In this document: piece by piece, positions 1 through 9,422 of the stretch
Layout of the letters: each line of letters opens with the position of its first letter
Position numbering within the stretch: the stretch's first letter is position 1
Assembly (NCBI GenBank): GCA_020852255.1
Contig: JADZBD010000003.1
Coordinates: 1-64,000 of the forward strand
Source: Bacteroidia bacterium
Lineage (GTDB): Bacteria; Bacteroidota; Bacteroidia; JADZBD01
Direction of reading: 5' to 3'
DNA length: 64,000 nt
Made by a program: the position numbers and the translations under genes
Notes under the pieces: generated by a model
Database searches by the model: none
What the model saw: only the letters and a program-made list of their open reading frames with translations
Told to the model about the DNA's origin: nothing

Positions 1-8
1 TTATCCGT

Positions 9-614
9 ATGCGATACTTCGTTATCCTTCTCACCATTTTTACCGGCTCCCTAAACGCTCAAAACAACCTCTGTACGGGTGCTATTCACCTCGACACTAT
101 TTCCCAGGAAACTTCTTTCGGATTCTCCCAGCCGCCGGGGCAGGATACGGCCTGGTTCAGCTTTGTAGCCACAGGACAATGCATGAACCTGGCGGTTGAG
201 CCGCCTAACATCCTTTCGGATACTGCTCATTTTCATAACCTTACCTTAAATGCCTGTACCATCCTGAAATTATTGTTTGGGTATGAATGCGAACTGATCT
301 TTCCCACTGCAAATAATCTGAGAACAAGCGAGCAGAGCATACAGGAAAAAAACGCGGAGAATGAATACCTGGGAAATTGTTTTCCAAACCCTGCCCGGGA
401 TAAGGTGTTTATCCCCTATTCACTCCCTTCAGGCAGCGGCGGGTACATACGGGTAACAGAGCTGAGCGGAAAGATTTTATCAGAAACGGTAATAAAAGAA
501 GGAGCTCATACCCTTGAGCTGAATGTTTCGGCATTGCAGTCCGGGGTGTATCTCCATGAAATGGAGATAGACGGAGAAATTGTTTCCAAACGTAAACTGG
601 TAGTAATAAAATAA
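9..614 (+). CDS. Small secreted protein with T9SS type A sorting domain
   Basis: The 201-residue product begins with a signal peptide (about residues 1-18, ending NAQ). A short Cys-containing segment starting NNLCTGA resembles the opening of the pre-peptidase-like domains often seen in Bacteroidota cargo proteins, but it is much shorter than those domains. The last 80 or so residues (from NCFPNPARDKV to SKRKLVVIK) form a type A T9SS C-terminal sorting domain, so the protein is inferred to cross the outer membrane through T9SS. The stop lies 2 nt before the next gene, suggesting an operon with the two genes that follow. With little left between signal and sorting domain, it may be a shrunken remnant of a larger cargo protein. 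No function can be assigned. Confidence 0.75.
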   Translation: MRYFVILLTIFTGSLNAQNNLCTGAIHLDTISQETSFGFSQPPGQDTAWFSFVATGQCMNLAVEPPNILSDTAHFHNLTLNACTILKLLFGYECELIFPTANNLRTSEQSIQEKNAENEYLGNCFPNPARDKVFIPYSLPSGSGGYIRVTELSGKILSETVIKEGAHTLELNVSALQSGVYLHEMEIDGEIVSKRKLVVIK

Positions 615-616
615 TC

Positions 617-1954
617 ATGAAAACAACTATTAGCGCATTTTTTCTTGTTCTGTTTCAAACCTTGTCATCGCAGCAATGGTTTTCTGTTAACAATAATAAT
701 ACAGACACCTATCCATCCTGTCTCGGAGTATTTAGCGGAAAACTGACAGCCGCAGGATATTTTAGTCAAATTGGCGGGGTTAATGCAAGCAGGGTGGCTT
801 GCTATAATGGGAACTGGGCAGCAATGGGTACTGGAACTACCAGCGGAATACCATTGGCCATGACTGAGTATAATGGTGAGCTTTATGCAGGTGGAAATTT
901 TATTGATATGGGCGGTGCTCCTTCCACAATAATCATTGCCCGATGGGACGGTTCACAGTGGAAAACCGCAGGAAATGCACAAGCATCAGGCTGGGTTTAC
1001 TCCCTCTGCGTTTACAACGGAGAACTCTATGCGGGGGGAGATTTTACGGTAATGGGCGGAGTACCCTGCAACCGCATAGCCAAATGGAACGGCACAAACT
1101 GGAGCGCGGTGGGCAGCGGTGTTACTGGGAGCATTCCTACAGTTTATGCCATGAGCGTTTACAACGGAAAACTATACGTTGGTGGCATGTTCAACAACGC
1201 CGGTGGTGTTACCGCTTACAACATTGCCCGCTGGGATGGAATGCAATGGGATAGCGTAGCGGCGGGATTGACCGGGGCTGTTGGTGCAATGGTTGCAGAT
1301 ACTATTCGAAATTTTTTATATGCAGGTGGGGGTTTCGGAGCATCTGGTGTAACTCCTTTACTTGGAGTTGGAGCATGGAATGATACTATTTGGTCAGCCA
1401 TGGGTACGGATAGTGTTCCTGCAGGAGAATCATTAGAGATGTATAATGGTGACCTGTATGCATCTGGAGTTGCGGGATGGACCATCTATAATGGCGACAC
1501 CATTAAATTTTTAGCCAAATGGGACGGGAACGATTGGAGCTCTGTTTCTGATTTCAATGCAACAATTTTAGATATTAAAGCATTCAGCGGTAATTTATAT
1601 GTAGTGGGAGGTTTCACCCAGGTAGACACCAGCACCATCAAATACATCGCCTGCATGGGGCCAAATTGCTTAACGGTGGGGATTAACAATTTGAATGAAG
1701 ATACTATTTCCTGGAACATTTTTCCTAATCCCTCAGCAGAAGAAATCACCATAACATATTCAGCCATCAAGATTCAAGATTCAAAGGCGAGGCTCATGAA
1801 TAACCTGGGGCAAACCATGAAGGTTATAAAGTTAGAGGAAGGATCAGAAGAAATGAACATTAAGGTTAGTGATTTAAGCCCGGGGATTTATTTTGTTTGC
1901 ATGGAGCAGGAAGACGTAATCACAAAAAGTAAAAAACTAATCATAGTCCGATGA
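617..1954 (+). CDS. Secreted repeat (propeller-like) protein with T9SS type A sorting domain
   Basis: 445 residues with a signal peptide (about 1-19). The body holds roughly six repeats of about 50 residues built around YNGELYAGGxF, MGG, and IAxWDGxxW, the pattern of secreted beta-propeller-like repeat proteins. The C-terminus (from about residue 368, with FPNPSAEEITITYS, then GIYFVCMEQ and SKKLIIVR) is a type A T9SS sorting domain. The product is therefore inferred to be exported and attached at the cell surface or released. Its stop overlaps the next start in an ATGA, indicating translational coupling to the peptidase gene. The ligand or target of the propeller is unknown. Confidence 0.8.
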   Translation: MKTTISAFFLVLFQTLSSQQWFSVNNNNTDTYPSCLGVFSGKLTAAGYFSQIGGVNASRVACYNGNWAAMGTGTTSGIPLAMTEYNGELYAGGNFIDMGGAPSTIIIARWDGSQWKTAGNAQASGWVYSLCVYNGELYAGGDFTVMGGVPCNRIAKWNGTNWSAVGSGVTGSIPTVYAMSVYNGKLYVGGMFNNAGGVTAYNIARWDGMQWDSVAAGLTGAVGAMVADTIRNFLYAGGGFGASGVTPLLGVGAWNDTIWSAMGTDSVPAGESLEMYNGDLYASGVAGWTIYNGDTIKFLAKWDGNDWSSVSDFNATILDIKAFSGNLYVVGGFTQVDTSTIKYIACMGPNCLTVGINNLNEDTISWNIFPNPSAEEITITYSAIKIQDSKARLMNNLGQTMKVIKLEEGSEEMNIKVSDLSPGIYFVCMEQEDVITKSKKLIIVR

Positions 1955-3687
1955 AACAATTAGCCCTTTTGTTCCTTTTATTCTTGATTCTTGAATCTTT
2001 TTCCCAGTCCACCAACATCCTTTCCACCAATCCGCTGGCAGAGCAGATCATGCTTGGAAACTACAATCCCGCCACCTACGCACAAGTCACACCCATTACG
2101 CACCCCGACAGTATCAGCCGGAAAATTAATCAGTGGGTCAATCCGGATTCTCTTAAAGCCTATATCATTCAGCTTTCTACCTTTCGCAACCGGAATACCG
2201 GAGCAGATACACTAAGCAATATAACGGGGGTGGGCGCTGCCAGACGCTGGGTCTATTCCAAATTTCAGCAGTTTTCCGCCTCCAGCGAAAACAGACTCAT
2301 TCCATCGTATCTGCAATTCAACCAGAGTATCTGTTCCATGAGCCAGCACCGGAACATATTTTGTGTGCTCCCCGGAAGCGACACTACAGATAAATCCATT
2401 CTGCTCATTGAAGGGCACATCGACAGCCGATGTGAAGGCTCCTGCGACATCAACTGCAATGCACAAGGAATTGAAGACAATGCCAGCGGAACAGCATTAG
2501 TAATGGAATTAGCCCGTGTGATGTCTAAATTTACATTCAAACATACGATTGTTTTTGTAGCTACTATCGGCGAAGAGCAAGGGCTGTACGGCGCAGAAGC
2601 ATTTGCTGATTACGTGCAGCAAAAAGGAATTCTGATGAAAGCCGTACAGAATAACGATGTGATTGGCGGGATTATATGCGGACAAACATCCTCCCCTCCC
2701 TCCTGCCCTTTCCTGAACCATATTGACTCCACCAACGTCCGTCTTTTCTCCTACGGAAGTTTTAACTCGCCTCATAAAGGATACTGCCGATTTATCAAAC
2801 TGGAATACAAGGAACAGCTGATTCCGTACCTCGCTTATCCTAACATCATCAATATTATGAGTCCGGAAGACCGTACCGGCAGGGGCGGCGATCACATTCC
2901 TTTCCGACAGCACAACTATACTGCCATGCGTCTTACCTCCGCCAATGAACACGGAGATGCCAATGTCAGCAACATGAGTTATGCCGACAGGCAGCATACC
3001 ACACGGGATACATTAGGAGTAGATACGAACAACGACCAGGTGGTGGACAGCTTTTTTGTTGATTTCAATTATCTGAAGCGAAATGCCGTGATCAACGGAA
3101 ATGCCCTTGCCATGTGCGCACTTGGCCCGAAGCAACCCGATTTTCAGGTGACTGCTATAGGAGTGAACCAGATCCGGGTGCAGGTCACCCAGCAAACTCA
3201 GTATGGGCAATACCGCGTCGGAATCCGAACCTCTACGCACGACTGGGATACTGTTTTTACAATGACCAATACACTGATTGATACTTTCACGGTGGTGCCG
3301 CCGACTAATTTCAACATTTATGTGCAGGTAATGTCGGTGGATGCAGATTCTGTAGAAAGCGTGCCGTCTGTGGAACGACTCATCAACGTAAGCAGCACCG
3401 GTGATGTACTGCACGGCTCAAAAGACATAGAGCTGATGTACAACAAACCGAATCCCTTTGACGAAGCCACCTGGCTCACGTTCTATTCAACCAGGGGCGG
3501 TATAAAAGGAACCCTGTTTATACATGATATCGCTGGAAAGGAACTTCGAAGAATAATCGTACAGATCAATGCCGGCATGAATGAGGTGCTTTATGAACAT
3601 GGATATGGAATGACCGGCATTCTTACCTGGAAGCTGGAGGTAGAAGGAAAAACGGTGGGAAGCAGAACCATGACTTTCGCGAACTGA
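1951..3687 (+). CDS. Secreted M28-family zinc metallopeptidase with T9SS sorting domain
   Basis: 578 residues with a signal peptide (1-18, ending FSQ). The M28 zinc-peptidase core is recognisable: GHIDSR (about residue 155; His and Asp ligands), EDNASG (about 175; bridging Asp), GEEQGLYG (about 207; catalytic Glu and next ligand) and GGDHIPF (about 313; last His). M28 enzymes are aminopeptidases or carboxypeptidases using two zinc ions. A Cys-rich insert, CEGSCDINC, sits between the first two metal-binding motifs and may form a disulfide outside the cell. After the catalytic domain comes a fibronectin-like segment (about 390-480) and a NKPNPF-type T9SS sorting domain. The start overlaps the previous stop by 4 nt. 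The substrate is unknown. Confidence 0.85.
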   Translation: MKQLALLFLLFLILESFSQSTNILSTNPLAEQIMLGNYNPATYAQVTPITHPDSISRKINQWVNPDSLKAYIIQLSTFRNRNTGADTLSNITGVGAARRWVYSKFQQFSASSENRLIPSYLQFNQSICSMSQHRNIFCVLPGSDTTDKSILLIEGHIDSRCEGSCDINCNAQGIEDNASGTALVMELARVMSKFTFKHTIVFVATIGEEQGLYGAEAFADYVQQKGILMKAVQNNDVIGGIICGQTSSPPSCPFLNHIDSTNVRLFSYGSFNSPHKGYCRFIKLEYKEQLIPYLAYPNIINIMSPEDRTGRGGDHIPFRQHNYTAMRLTSANEHGDANVSNMSYADRQHTTRDTLGVDTNNDQVVDSFFVDFNYLKRNAVINGNALAMCALGPKQPDFQVTAIGVNQIRVQVTQQTQYGQYRVGIRTSTHDWDTVFTMTNTLIDTFTVVPPTNFNIYVQVMSVDADSVESVPSVERLINVSSTGDVLHGSKDIELMYNKPNPFDEATWLTFYSTRGGIKGTLFIHDIAGKELRRIIVQINAGMNEVLYEHGYGMTGILTWKLEVEGKTVGSRTMTFAN

Positions 3688-3791
3688 TTCCTGAAAGGCA
3701 TTGATTATATCCTTCTTATAATCAAACACTTATAACTCATTCCCGCCCGGAAACGGAACTCGGGCTGCTATATAAAATCTTCATCCTCAGC

Positions 3792-3821
3792 TTGGTAATA
3801 GGCGCAGATTGGCTATCTTTG
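3792..3821 (+). promoter_or_regulatory. Promoter for rpsO (Bacteroidota type)
   Basis: TATCTTTG at 3814-3821 matches the -7 consensus TAnnTTTG, with TTG at 3792-3794 as the -33 element and a 19-nt spacer. Transcription should begin near 3827, giving a leader of about 50 nt before rpsO. The 180-nt gap before rpsO holds little else: a weak hairpin at 3745-3765 without a T-run. Confidence 0.6.
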
Positions 3822-3879
3822 CCGGCCTAAATAAAGAAAAACAAAAACCGGCGGAAGGTCCGCCAAAATGATCAAACCA

Positions 3880-4149
3880 ATGTATCTGACCACAGAAAAA
3901 AAGAAAGATTTCTTCAAGAAGCACGGAGGGAACGAAAAGAACAGCGGAGCTGCCGAAGCGCAGATCGCGCTTTTCACCCATCGTATCAATCATCTCACGA
4001 GTCACCTCGAATCCAAAAAGAAGGACATGAACACCCAGCGTTCCCTCATCAATCTGGTGGGAAAGCGCAAGAGCCTGCTGGACTACCTTCGTCGTACGGA
4101 CATTACCCGCTACCGTGCGATCATCAAGGAACTTGATATCCGCAAATAA
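3880..4149 (+). CDS. rpsO: 30S ribosomal protein S15
   Basis: S15 binds 16S rRNA at the platform of the small subunit and nucleates assembly with S6 and S18. Starting at 3880 gives 89 residues, exactly the usual family length, beginning MYLTTEKKK. An in-frame ATG at 3868 would add four residues without family support. The core AEAQIALFTHRINHLTSHL and the C-terminal segment RSLINLVGKRKSLLDYLRR match S15. It precedes pnp, the classic rpsO-pnp pairing, with 84 nt between the genes. Confidence 0.96.
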   Translation: MYLTTEKKKDFFKKHGGNEKNSGAAEAQIALFTHRINHLTSHLESKKKDMNTQRSLINLVGKRKSLLDYLRRTDITRYRAIIKELDIRK

Positions 4150-4233
4150 TAAATGTTGTTAAAGTAAGTTCCCACCATGCACCCTCGCGGTGCTTTTGGC
4201 GCTTACTTCTATTTTACCCTTAAAAAAAAGAAA

Positions 4234-6357
4234 ATGAATCCCATTTCACATACCATTGATTTAGGAGACGGACGTACCGTGATCCTCGAGACAGGAAAAC
4301 TTGCCAAGCAGGCTGATGGCGCCGTTGTACTTCGTTGCGGCAATACCATGCTGCTTGCTACCGCTGTGTCTGCAAAAAATGCAAAAGACGGCGTTGACTT
4401 CATGCCGCTCACCGTTGATTATCAGGAAAAATTTGCCGCAACAGGAAGATATCCCGGCGGATTCTTCAAACGGGAAGCAAAACTCTCGGATTATGAGGTA
4501 CTAATCTGTCGCCTCGTGGACCGTGCCTTACGGCCGCTCTTCCCTGATAACTACCATGCAGATACGCAGGTGATGATCTCCCTGATTTCCGGCGACAGGA
4601 ACCAGTTACCGGACTGTTTCTGCTGTTTGGCTGCCTCCGCTGCCCTCGAGCTCTCCGACATTCCGTTCAATGGCCCCATCAGTGAAGTTAGAGTATCACG
4701 GATCAACGGGGAGTTCCGGATTAACCCGACCATCTCCGACATGGAGAATTCGGACATTGATATGATCGTGGCCGCATCAGAGAAGGACATTGTGATGGTG
4801 GAAGGAGAAATGAAAGAAATTGCAGAACACGATATGATCGCTGCGATCAAGTTTGCGCATGAGGCCATCCGGAAGCAGATCTTCGCCATTAAGGAATTTG
4901 CCAAAAAAGCAGGAAAAGGAAAAAAGAGGGAATACTCCCACGAAACACATGACGAGACCCTTCGCGAGAAGGTAAAGAAAGAACTCTACGCGAAGGCGTA
5001 TGCCGTAGCACAGTCTGCCAACCCCAACAAATCCGAACGCAAGGAAGCATTTGGTAAGGCACTGGAAGAATTCCTCTCCTCCTACAGCGAAGAAGAAAGA
5101 GCTAAGGTGGAATCACTGGCGAAACGGTATTACCACGATGTGGAAAAGGATGCCATGCGGAACGCGGTGCTGGATAAAGGCGTTCGACTGGACGGCAGAA
5201 AAACCACAGATATTCGTCCCATCTGGTGCGAGGTGGATTATCTTCCATCTGCACACGGCTCTGCACTCTTTACACGCGGAGAGACCCAGTCGCTTACCAG
5301 CGTTACGCTGGGTACCAAGATGGACACGCTTACCATAGACGGAGCTATTTTACAGGGATCCAATAATTTCTTCCTGCATTACAATTTTCCCGGGTTTTCC
5401 ACAGGAGAAGTGAAGCCCAACCGCGGCACTTCCCGCCGTGAAACCGGACACGGGAACCTGGCACAGCGAGCCCTCAAGCGGGTAATCCCTTCAGAAAATC
5501 CGTACACCATCCGCATCGTTTCCGATATCCTCGAATCCAACGGAAGCTCCTCGATGGCTACTGTATGCGCAGGAACACTCGCCCTCATGGATTGCGGTGT
5601 CCAGATTAAAAAACCGGTATCCGGTATCGCAATGGGTCTGATAACAGACAATAAGACCAAACGCTTCGCCATTCTTTCAGATATTCTCGGCGATGAAGAT
5701 CACCTGGGAGACATGGATTTCAAGGTATGCGGCACCGAAAACGGAATTGTTGCCTGCCAAATGGATCTGAAGGTAGACGGGCTTCCCTACGAAGTAATGG
5801 AACAGGCACTGGAACAGGCCAAGCGCGGCCGTATGCACATCCTGAAAGAAATGACAAAAGCCATTGAAAAACCACGGGAAGATTACAAGCCCCATGCGCC
5901 CCGACTCATCCAGATCACTATACCCAAGGAATTCATCGGCGCTGTGATCGGGCCGGGCGGCAAAGTGATACAGGAAATGCAGCGCGAAACCAATACCGTG
6001 ATCGTGATCGAAGAAAAAGACGGCGTTGGAATGATCGACATTGCTTCCGATAATAAAGAAGGTATTGACGCGGCACTGAAACGCATCAAAGCCATCACTG
6101 CGGTTCCGGAAGTAGGCGAAGTCTACGAAGGAAAAGTAAAAAGTATCCTCAACTTCGGCGCGTTTGTGGAATTCATGCCAGGCAAGGACGGACTCCTGCA
6201 CATCAGCGAAGTAGAACACCGACGCCTGGAATCCCTCGACGGGGTTCTTAAAGAAGGAGACCGCATACAGGTAAAACTGATAGGGGTAGATCCCAAGACC
6301 GGAAAAGTGAAACTTTCCCGGAAGGCCCTGCTCCCTAAACCCGAAAAGCAAAGCTAA
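4234..6357 (+). CDS. pnp: Polyribonucleotide nucleotidyltransferase (PNPase)
   Basis: PNPase degrades RNA 3' to 5' by phosphorolysis and acts in mRNA turnover. The product from 4234 is 707 residues, close to the usual 700, and begins [14 protein letters not shown] as expected. An upstream ATG at 4177 would add 19 low-quality residues and is rejected. Two RNase PH-like domains flank an all-alpha linker; the second (about 320-545) holds TRGETQSL and the catalytic region around [14 protein letters not shown] ([16 protein letters not shown], about 570) and S1 ([18 protein letters not shown], about 630) RNA-binding domains close the protein. It is probably cotranscribed with rpsO. Confidence 0.97.
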   Translation: MNPISHTIDLGDGRTVILETGKLAKQADGAVVLRCGNTMLLATAVSAKNAKDGVDFMPLTVDYQEKFAATGRYPGGFFKREAKLSDYEVLICRLVDRALRPLFPDNYHADTQVMISLISGDRNQLPDCFCCLAASAALELSDIPFNGPISEVRVSRINGEFRINPTISDMENSDIDMIVAASEKDIVMVEGEMKEIAEHDMIAAIKFAHEAIRKQIFAIKEFAKKAGKGKKREYSHETHDETLREKVKKELYAKAYAVAQSANPNKSERKEAFGKALEEFLSSYSEEERAKVESLAKRYYHDVEKDAMRNAVLDKGVRLDGRKTTDIRPIWCEVDYLPSAHGSALFTRGETQSLTSVTLGTKMDTLTIDGAILQGSNNFFLHYNFPGFSTGEVKPNRGTSRRETGHGNLAQRALKRVIPSENPYTIRIVSDILESNGSSSMATVCAGTLALMDCGVQIKKPVSGIAMGLITDNKTKRFAILSDILGDEDHLGDMDFKVCGTENGIVACQMDLKVDGLPYEVMEQALEQAKRGRMHILKEMTKAIEKPREDYKPHAPRLIQITIPKEFIGAVIGPGGKVIQEMQRETNTVIVIEEKDGVGMIDIASDNKEGIDAALKRIKAITAVPEVGEVYEGKVKSILNFGAFVEFMPGKDGLLHISEVEHRRLESLDGVLKEGDRIQVKLIGVDPKTGKVKLSRKALLPKPEKQS

Positions 6358-6396
6358 AACGCGGAAATTATTATCTTAGTCCTTACCTGGTCCGAT

Positions 6397-7035
6397 ATGG
6401 AATACAACACACAACAGCCTCACCTTACTCTGGCAGAATACGGCCGGCACGTACACAAGATGGTAATGCACTGCAAGGCCATTAAAAACAGGGATGAGCG
6501 AAACCGCTGTGCAAATTCCATCATCACCGTAATGGGAACCCTGAATCCGCAACTAAGAGATGTACCTGATTTCAAACACAAATTGTGGGATCATCTTTTT
6601 GTAATGGCCGACTTTGATCTCGATGTGGATGCTCCCTATACGAAACCCAGCAGGGAGACATTCCAGTCGAAACCCGATCGGATGAAATATCCCTCCCTCG
6701 ACATTCGCTACAAGCACTACGGACGCATTGTGGAAAAGCTGATTAACGAAGGTGCCGAAATGCCGGACGGCGACATGAAGAAGTATTTTGTAGAGTTGCT
6801 CGCCAACCTTATGAAACGGCACTACCTGAACTGGAACCGCGACAGTGTGAACGATGAAGTGATTGTGCAGCACCTAAAAGAACTCTCCAAAGGAAAACTG
6901 AAACTGGATGAGTCATTTAATTTCAAGGCTACTCAGGATATCATAATTCAGAACAAGCAACGGCCTCAGCAGGGCAGTGGCTTCGGAGGGAAAAAACAAT
7001 TTCACAAACGCGGCAAATTCCGTAAAAAGTACTGA
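6397..7035 (+). CDS. DUF4290 domain protein
   Basis: 212 residues, predicted cytoplasmic, no signal peptide. The sequence (MEYNTQQPHLTLAEYGRHVHKMV, FKHKLWDHLFVMADFDLDVD, RHYLNWNRDSVNDEVI) matches the Bacteroidota-restricted DUF4290 family as I know it. Its function is not established. The C-terminus is Lys/Arg/Gly/Gln-rich, ending GKKQFHKRGKFRKKY, which could contact nucleic acid; that is inference only. It sits between pnp and murA, an arrangement suggestive of a conserved housekeeping role. Confidence 0.8.
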   Translation: MEYNTQQPHLTLAEYGRHVHKMVMHCKAIKNRDERNRCANSIITVMGTLNPQLRDVPDFKHKLWDHLFVMADFDLDVDAPYTKPSRETFQSKPDRMKYPSLDIRYKHYGRIVEKLINEGAEMPDGDMKKYFVELLANLMKRHYLNWNRDSVNDEVIVQHLKELSKGKLKLDESFNFKATQDIIIQNKQRPQQGSGFGGKKQFHKRGKFRKKY

Positions 7036-7036
7036 G

Positions 7037-7318
7037 ATGCGTGTCGTCCTCCTGTGCCTGACCCTCGTTCTCCTTTCCTGCGACGGTGGTGATATTGATA
7101 AAGTTAAACCCGGGATGACCCAGCAGCAAGTGATCGAAATTATGGGTAACCCTGACGAGGTATTTCCCGCCAGCCGTATGGGCAACGATGGCACTGTTGA
7201 AAGTATTACGCTCTGGCAATACGGATCCAACCAGGGCCTTATCTGGAAAGACGGACAGGTACAGGAAGTAATTCCTGATTTGGATGCCCTTATGCGCGAA
7301 CTTCAGAACGCTCCGTAA
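7037..7318 (+). CDS. Small lipoprotein, BamE/SmpA-like
   Basis: 93 residues. The start at 7037 is chosen because it opens directly with a lipoprotein signal ([15 protein letters not shown], lipobox LLSC at about residues 12-15), whereas a longer upstream reading overlaps the DUF4290 gene. The body [20 protein letters not shown] is the signature of the SmpA/OmlA (BamE) fold, a small domain found in the outer-membrane protein assembly lipoprotein BamE and in many unrelated lipoproteins. It starts 1 nt after the DUF4290 stop and ends 1 nt before murA, so all three are likely one transcript. Role in Bam assembly is not proven. Confidence 0.7.
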   Translation: MRVVLLCLTLVLLSCDGGDIDKVKPGMTQQQVIEIMGNPDEVFPASRMGNDGTVESITLWQYGSNQGLIWKDGQVQEVIPDLDALMRELQNAP

Positions 7319-7319
7319 T

Positions 7320-8627
7320 ATGGCCATTTTCGAAATCACCGGAGGTAAAAAACTAAAAGGGGAAGTGCTGCCGCAGGGCGCCAAGAACGAAGCGCTGCAG
7401 GTTATTTCCGCCGTACTTCTCACACCGGAAAAAGTTACGATCAGCAATATCCCCGATATCGTGGATGTGAACAAACTGATCCAATTGCTGCGCGACCTGG
7501 GAGTAAAAGTAGAAAAGAGCGGTCATGAACAATACACCTTTCAGGCAGATCATGTGAATATTGATCACCTGAATTCGGAAGAATTCAGAACAAAGGGAGG
7601 CGGACTCCGCGGTTCGGTGATGATCATCGGCCCGCTGCTTGCCCGTTACGGAAAAGGATATATTCCAAAACCCGGTGGCGACAAGATCGGCCGAAGGAGA
7701 ATGGACACGCACTTTATCGGATTCCAGACACTCGGAGCAAAATTTATTTACGACAACAAAAGCGAGTTTTATAAGGTGGAGGCCTCTGACCTGAAAGGAG
7801 CATACATGCTGCTGGACGAAGCCTCGGTAACCGGTACAGCCAACATTCTTATGGCCGCTGTGATGGCAAAAGGAACCACGATTATCTACAATGCCGCCTG
7901 TGAACCTTACCTGCAGCAACTGTGCAAGATGCTCAACCGTATGGGAGCAAAAATATCCGGCATCGGTTCCAACCTGCTGACCATCGAGGGCGTCAGAGAA
8001 TTGAAAGGCACCGAACACCGCTGCCTGCCCGATATGATAGAAGTGGGAAGTTTTATCGGGCTGGCCGCCATGACCCAGGGCGAGATCACAATAAAAAATG
8101 TTTCCTGGGAAAATCTGGGTGTTATTCCCAATACGTTCCGGCGATTGGGCATCCGGATTGAACAGCGCGGCGATGATATGTTCATCCCTTCGCAGGAATC
8201 CTATGAGATAGAAACGTTCATTGACGGTTCTATCATGACCATCGCAGACGCACCATGGCCGGGATTTACTCCCGACCTGATCTCTATTGTGCTCGTAACC
8301 GCCACACAGGCTAAAGGAAGTGTGCTGATTCATCAGAAAATGTTTGAAAGCCGCCTTTTCTTTGTAGATAAACTGATTGATATGGGTGCACAGATCATTC
8401 TGTGTGACCCCCACCGGGCAACAGTGATCGGACTGGGAAGAAAATACAACCTGCGCGGAATTTCCATGGCCTCTCCCGACATCCGCGCCGGCGTATCCCT
8501 TCTGATAGCAGCACTTTCCGCTGAAGGAAAAAGTACCATCTTCAATATCAACCAGATCGATCGCGGATATCAGAATATTGACACGCGACTCAAATCTCTG
8601 GGTGCCCTTATTACCCGGAAAGAGTAA
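7320..8627 (+). CDS. murA: UDP-N-acetylglucosamine 1-carboxyvinyltransferase (MurA)
   Basis: MurA transfers enolpyruvate from PEP to UDP-GlcNAc, the first committed step of peptidoglycan synthesis. The 435-residue product from 7320 begins [16 protein letters not shown] and keeps [10 protein letters not shown] (the Lys-Asn pair) and the C-terminal DRGYQNID. In the loop where most MurA proteins have the PEP/fosfomycin-reactive Cys (GGCxIGxR), this one reads [12 protein letters not shown], with Asp instead of Cys. The Cys-to-Asp form is known from several bacteria, stays active and resists fosfomycin. The ATG lies 1 nt after the stop of the preceding lipoprotein gene. Confidence 0.96.
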   Translation: MAIFEITGGKKLKGEVLPQGAKNEALQVISAVLLTPEKVTISNIPDIVDVNKLIQLLRDLGVKVEKSGHEQYTFQADHVNIDHLNSEEFRTKGGGLRGSVMIIGPLLARYGKGYIPKPGGDKIGRRRMDTHFIGFQTLGAKFIYDNKSEFYKVEASDLKGAYMLLDEASVTGTANILMAAVMAKGTTIIYNAACEPYLQQLCKMLNRMGAKISGIGSNLLTIEGVRELKGTEHRCLPDMIEVGSFIGLAAMTQGEITIKNVSWENLGVIPNTFRRLGIRIEQRGDDMFIPSQESYEIETFIDGSIMTIADAPWPGFTPDLISIVLVTATQAKGSVLIHQKMFESRLFFVDKLIDMGAQIILCDPHRATVIGLGRKYNLRGISMASPDIRAGVSLLIAALSAEGKSTIFNINQIDRGYQNIDTRLKSLGALITRKE

Positions 8628-8644
8628 TAACATTGTTTAACGCC

Positions 8645-8671
8645 TTGCTTGCCACTTTGGCCTTATCTTTG
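8645..8671 (+). promoter_or_regulatory. Promoter upstream of the TlpA-like gene
   Basis: TATCTTTG at 8664-8671 is a -7 box, with TTG at 8645-8647 and a slightly short 16-nt spacer. The predicted transcript start (about 8677) falls on the first in-frame ATG, which argues that the real start codon is the one at 8698 or that the mRNA is leaderless. Confidence 0.5.
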
Positions 8672-8697
8672 CTCCGATGACAGACTACCGACCCCGG

Positions 8698-9306
8698 ATG
8701 AAAACACTTCTCTATACCGTAGCGCTCACGCTCCTCTGTATTAGTCTGATGAGTACTATTTTCTCTCATCGTCAGCAAACCATTGGTCCGGCTATCGGAC
8801 AAATCGCTCCGGAGATAATCGTGAAGACTCCCAAAGCGAAAAGCTTTCCTAACCCTGGAGGCAAGGGAGATATTCCTCCCGGAGATGGCATTTCAGGTTT
8901 GTTCAAAGACAGTGTACTCAAACTCTCCTCCCTGAGCGGAAACCTTGTACTCATTGACTTCTGGGCCAGCTGGTGCGGACCCTGCAGAATGGAAAACCCT
9001 GCCGTAGTGGCGGCTCACGAGAAATACAGGAATGAAACGTTTACCAATGGCAAAAAATTTATCGTTTTTAATGTTTCGCTGGACCAAACCAAAGACAAGT
9101 GGATGGCCGCAATCGAAAAAGATAAACTGAACTGGCCCTATCACGGTTCTGAGCTAAAAGGATGGAGTACCTCCGCCTCTGCTCTTTACGGCGTGTCTTC
9201 TATTCCTGCCAACTTCCTGATCAACGGCCGCGGTGTAATTATTGCCAAGAACCTTCGCGGACCCGCACTGGAGCAGGAATTGGAGAAATACCGGGTTAAA
9301 AAATAA
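8698..9306 (+). CDS. TlpA-like thioredoxin-fold protein
   Basis: From 8698 the protein has 202 residues and opens with a strong export/anchor segment (MKTLLYTVALTLLCISLMST). An ATG at 8677 would add seven residues, but it coincides with the predicted transcription start. The thioredoxin fold spans about residues 70-200, with LIDFWASWCGPCRMENP carrying the redox pair WCGPC and a cis-Pro region SIPANFLI. TlpA/ResA-type proteins reduce or exchange disulfides in the periplasm, often for cytochrome c maturation, but no such genes lie nearby. An insertion rich in Gly/Pro (about 40-60) precedes the domain. Confidence 0.82.
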   Translation: MKTLLYTVALTLLCISLMSTIFSHRQQTIGPAIGQIAPEIIVKTPKAKSFPNPGGKGDIPPGDGISGLFKDSVLKLSSLSGNLVLIDFWASWCGPCRMENPAVVAAHEKYRNETFTNGKKFIVFNVSLDQTKDKWMAAIEKDKLNWPYHGSELKGWSTSASALYGVSSIPANFLINGRGVIIAKNLRGPALEQELEKYRVKK

Positions 9307-9410
9307 GGGAACCGGAAATATTTTCTGCCGGCAGTAAACCCTTTTACATTTTTCACATCTATATATTGATAAATGAGAGGATTCCCCTTTTCAGGTTGGG
9401 GAAAAATCGC

Positions 9411-9418
9411 TATATTTG
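9411..9418 (+). promoter_or_regulatory. -7 box abutting lpxD
   Basis: TATATTTG matches TAnnTTTG. Only 4 nt separate it from the lpxD ATG at 9423, so transcription would begin at or just inside the start codon. No TTG lies at the usual distance upstream, which lowers confidence. Confidence 0.4.
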
Positions 9419-9422
9419 GTAG

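Noticed and set aside
3745-3765. Terminator after the M28 peptidase gene
   Set aside because: The hairpin GCCCGG/TCGGGC is short, includes a wobble pair and has no T-run.
7353-8633. 426-codon open frame on the minus strand
   Set aside because: It lies entirely opposite murA and has no recognisable domain or signal; it is a shadow of a well-supported gene.
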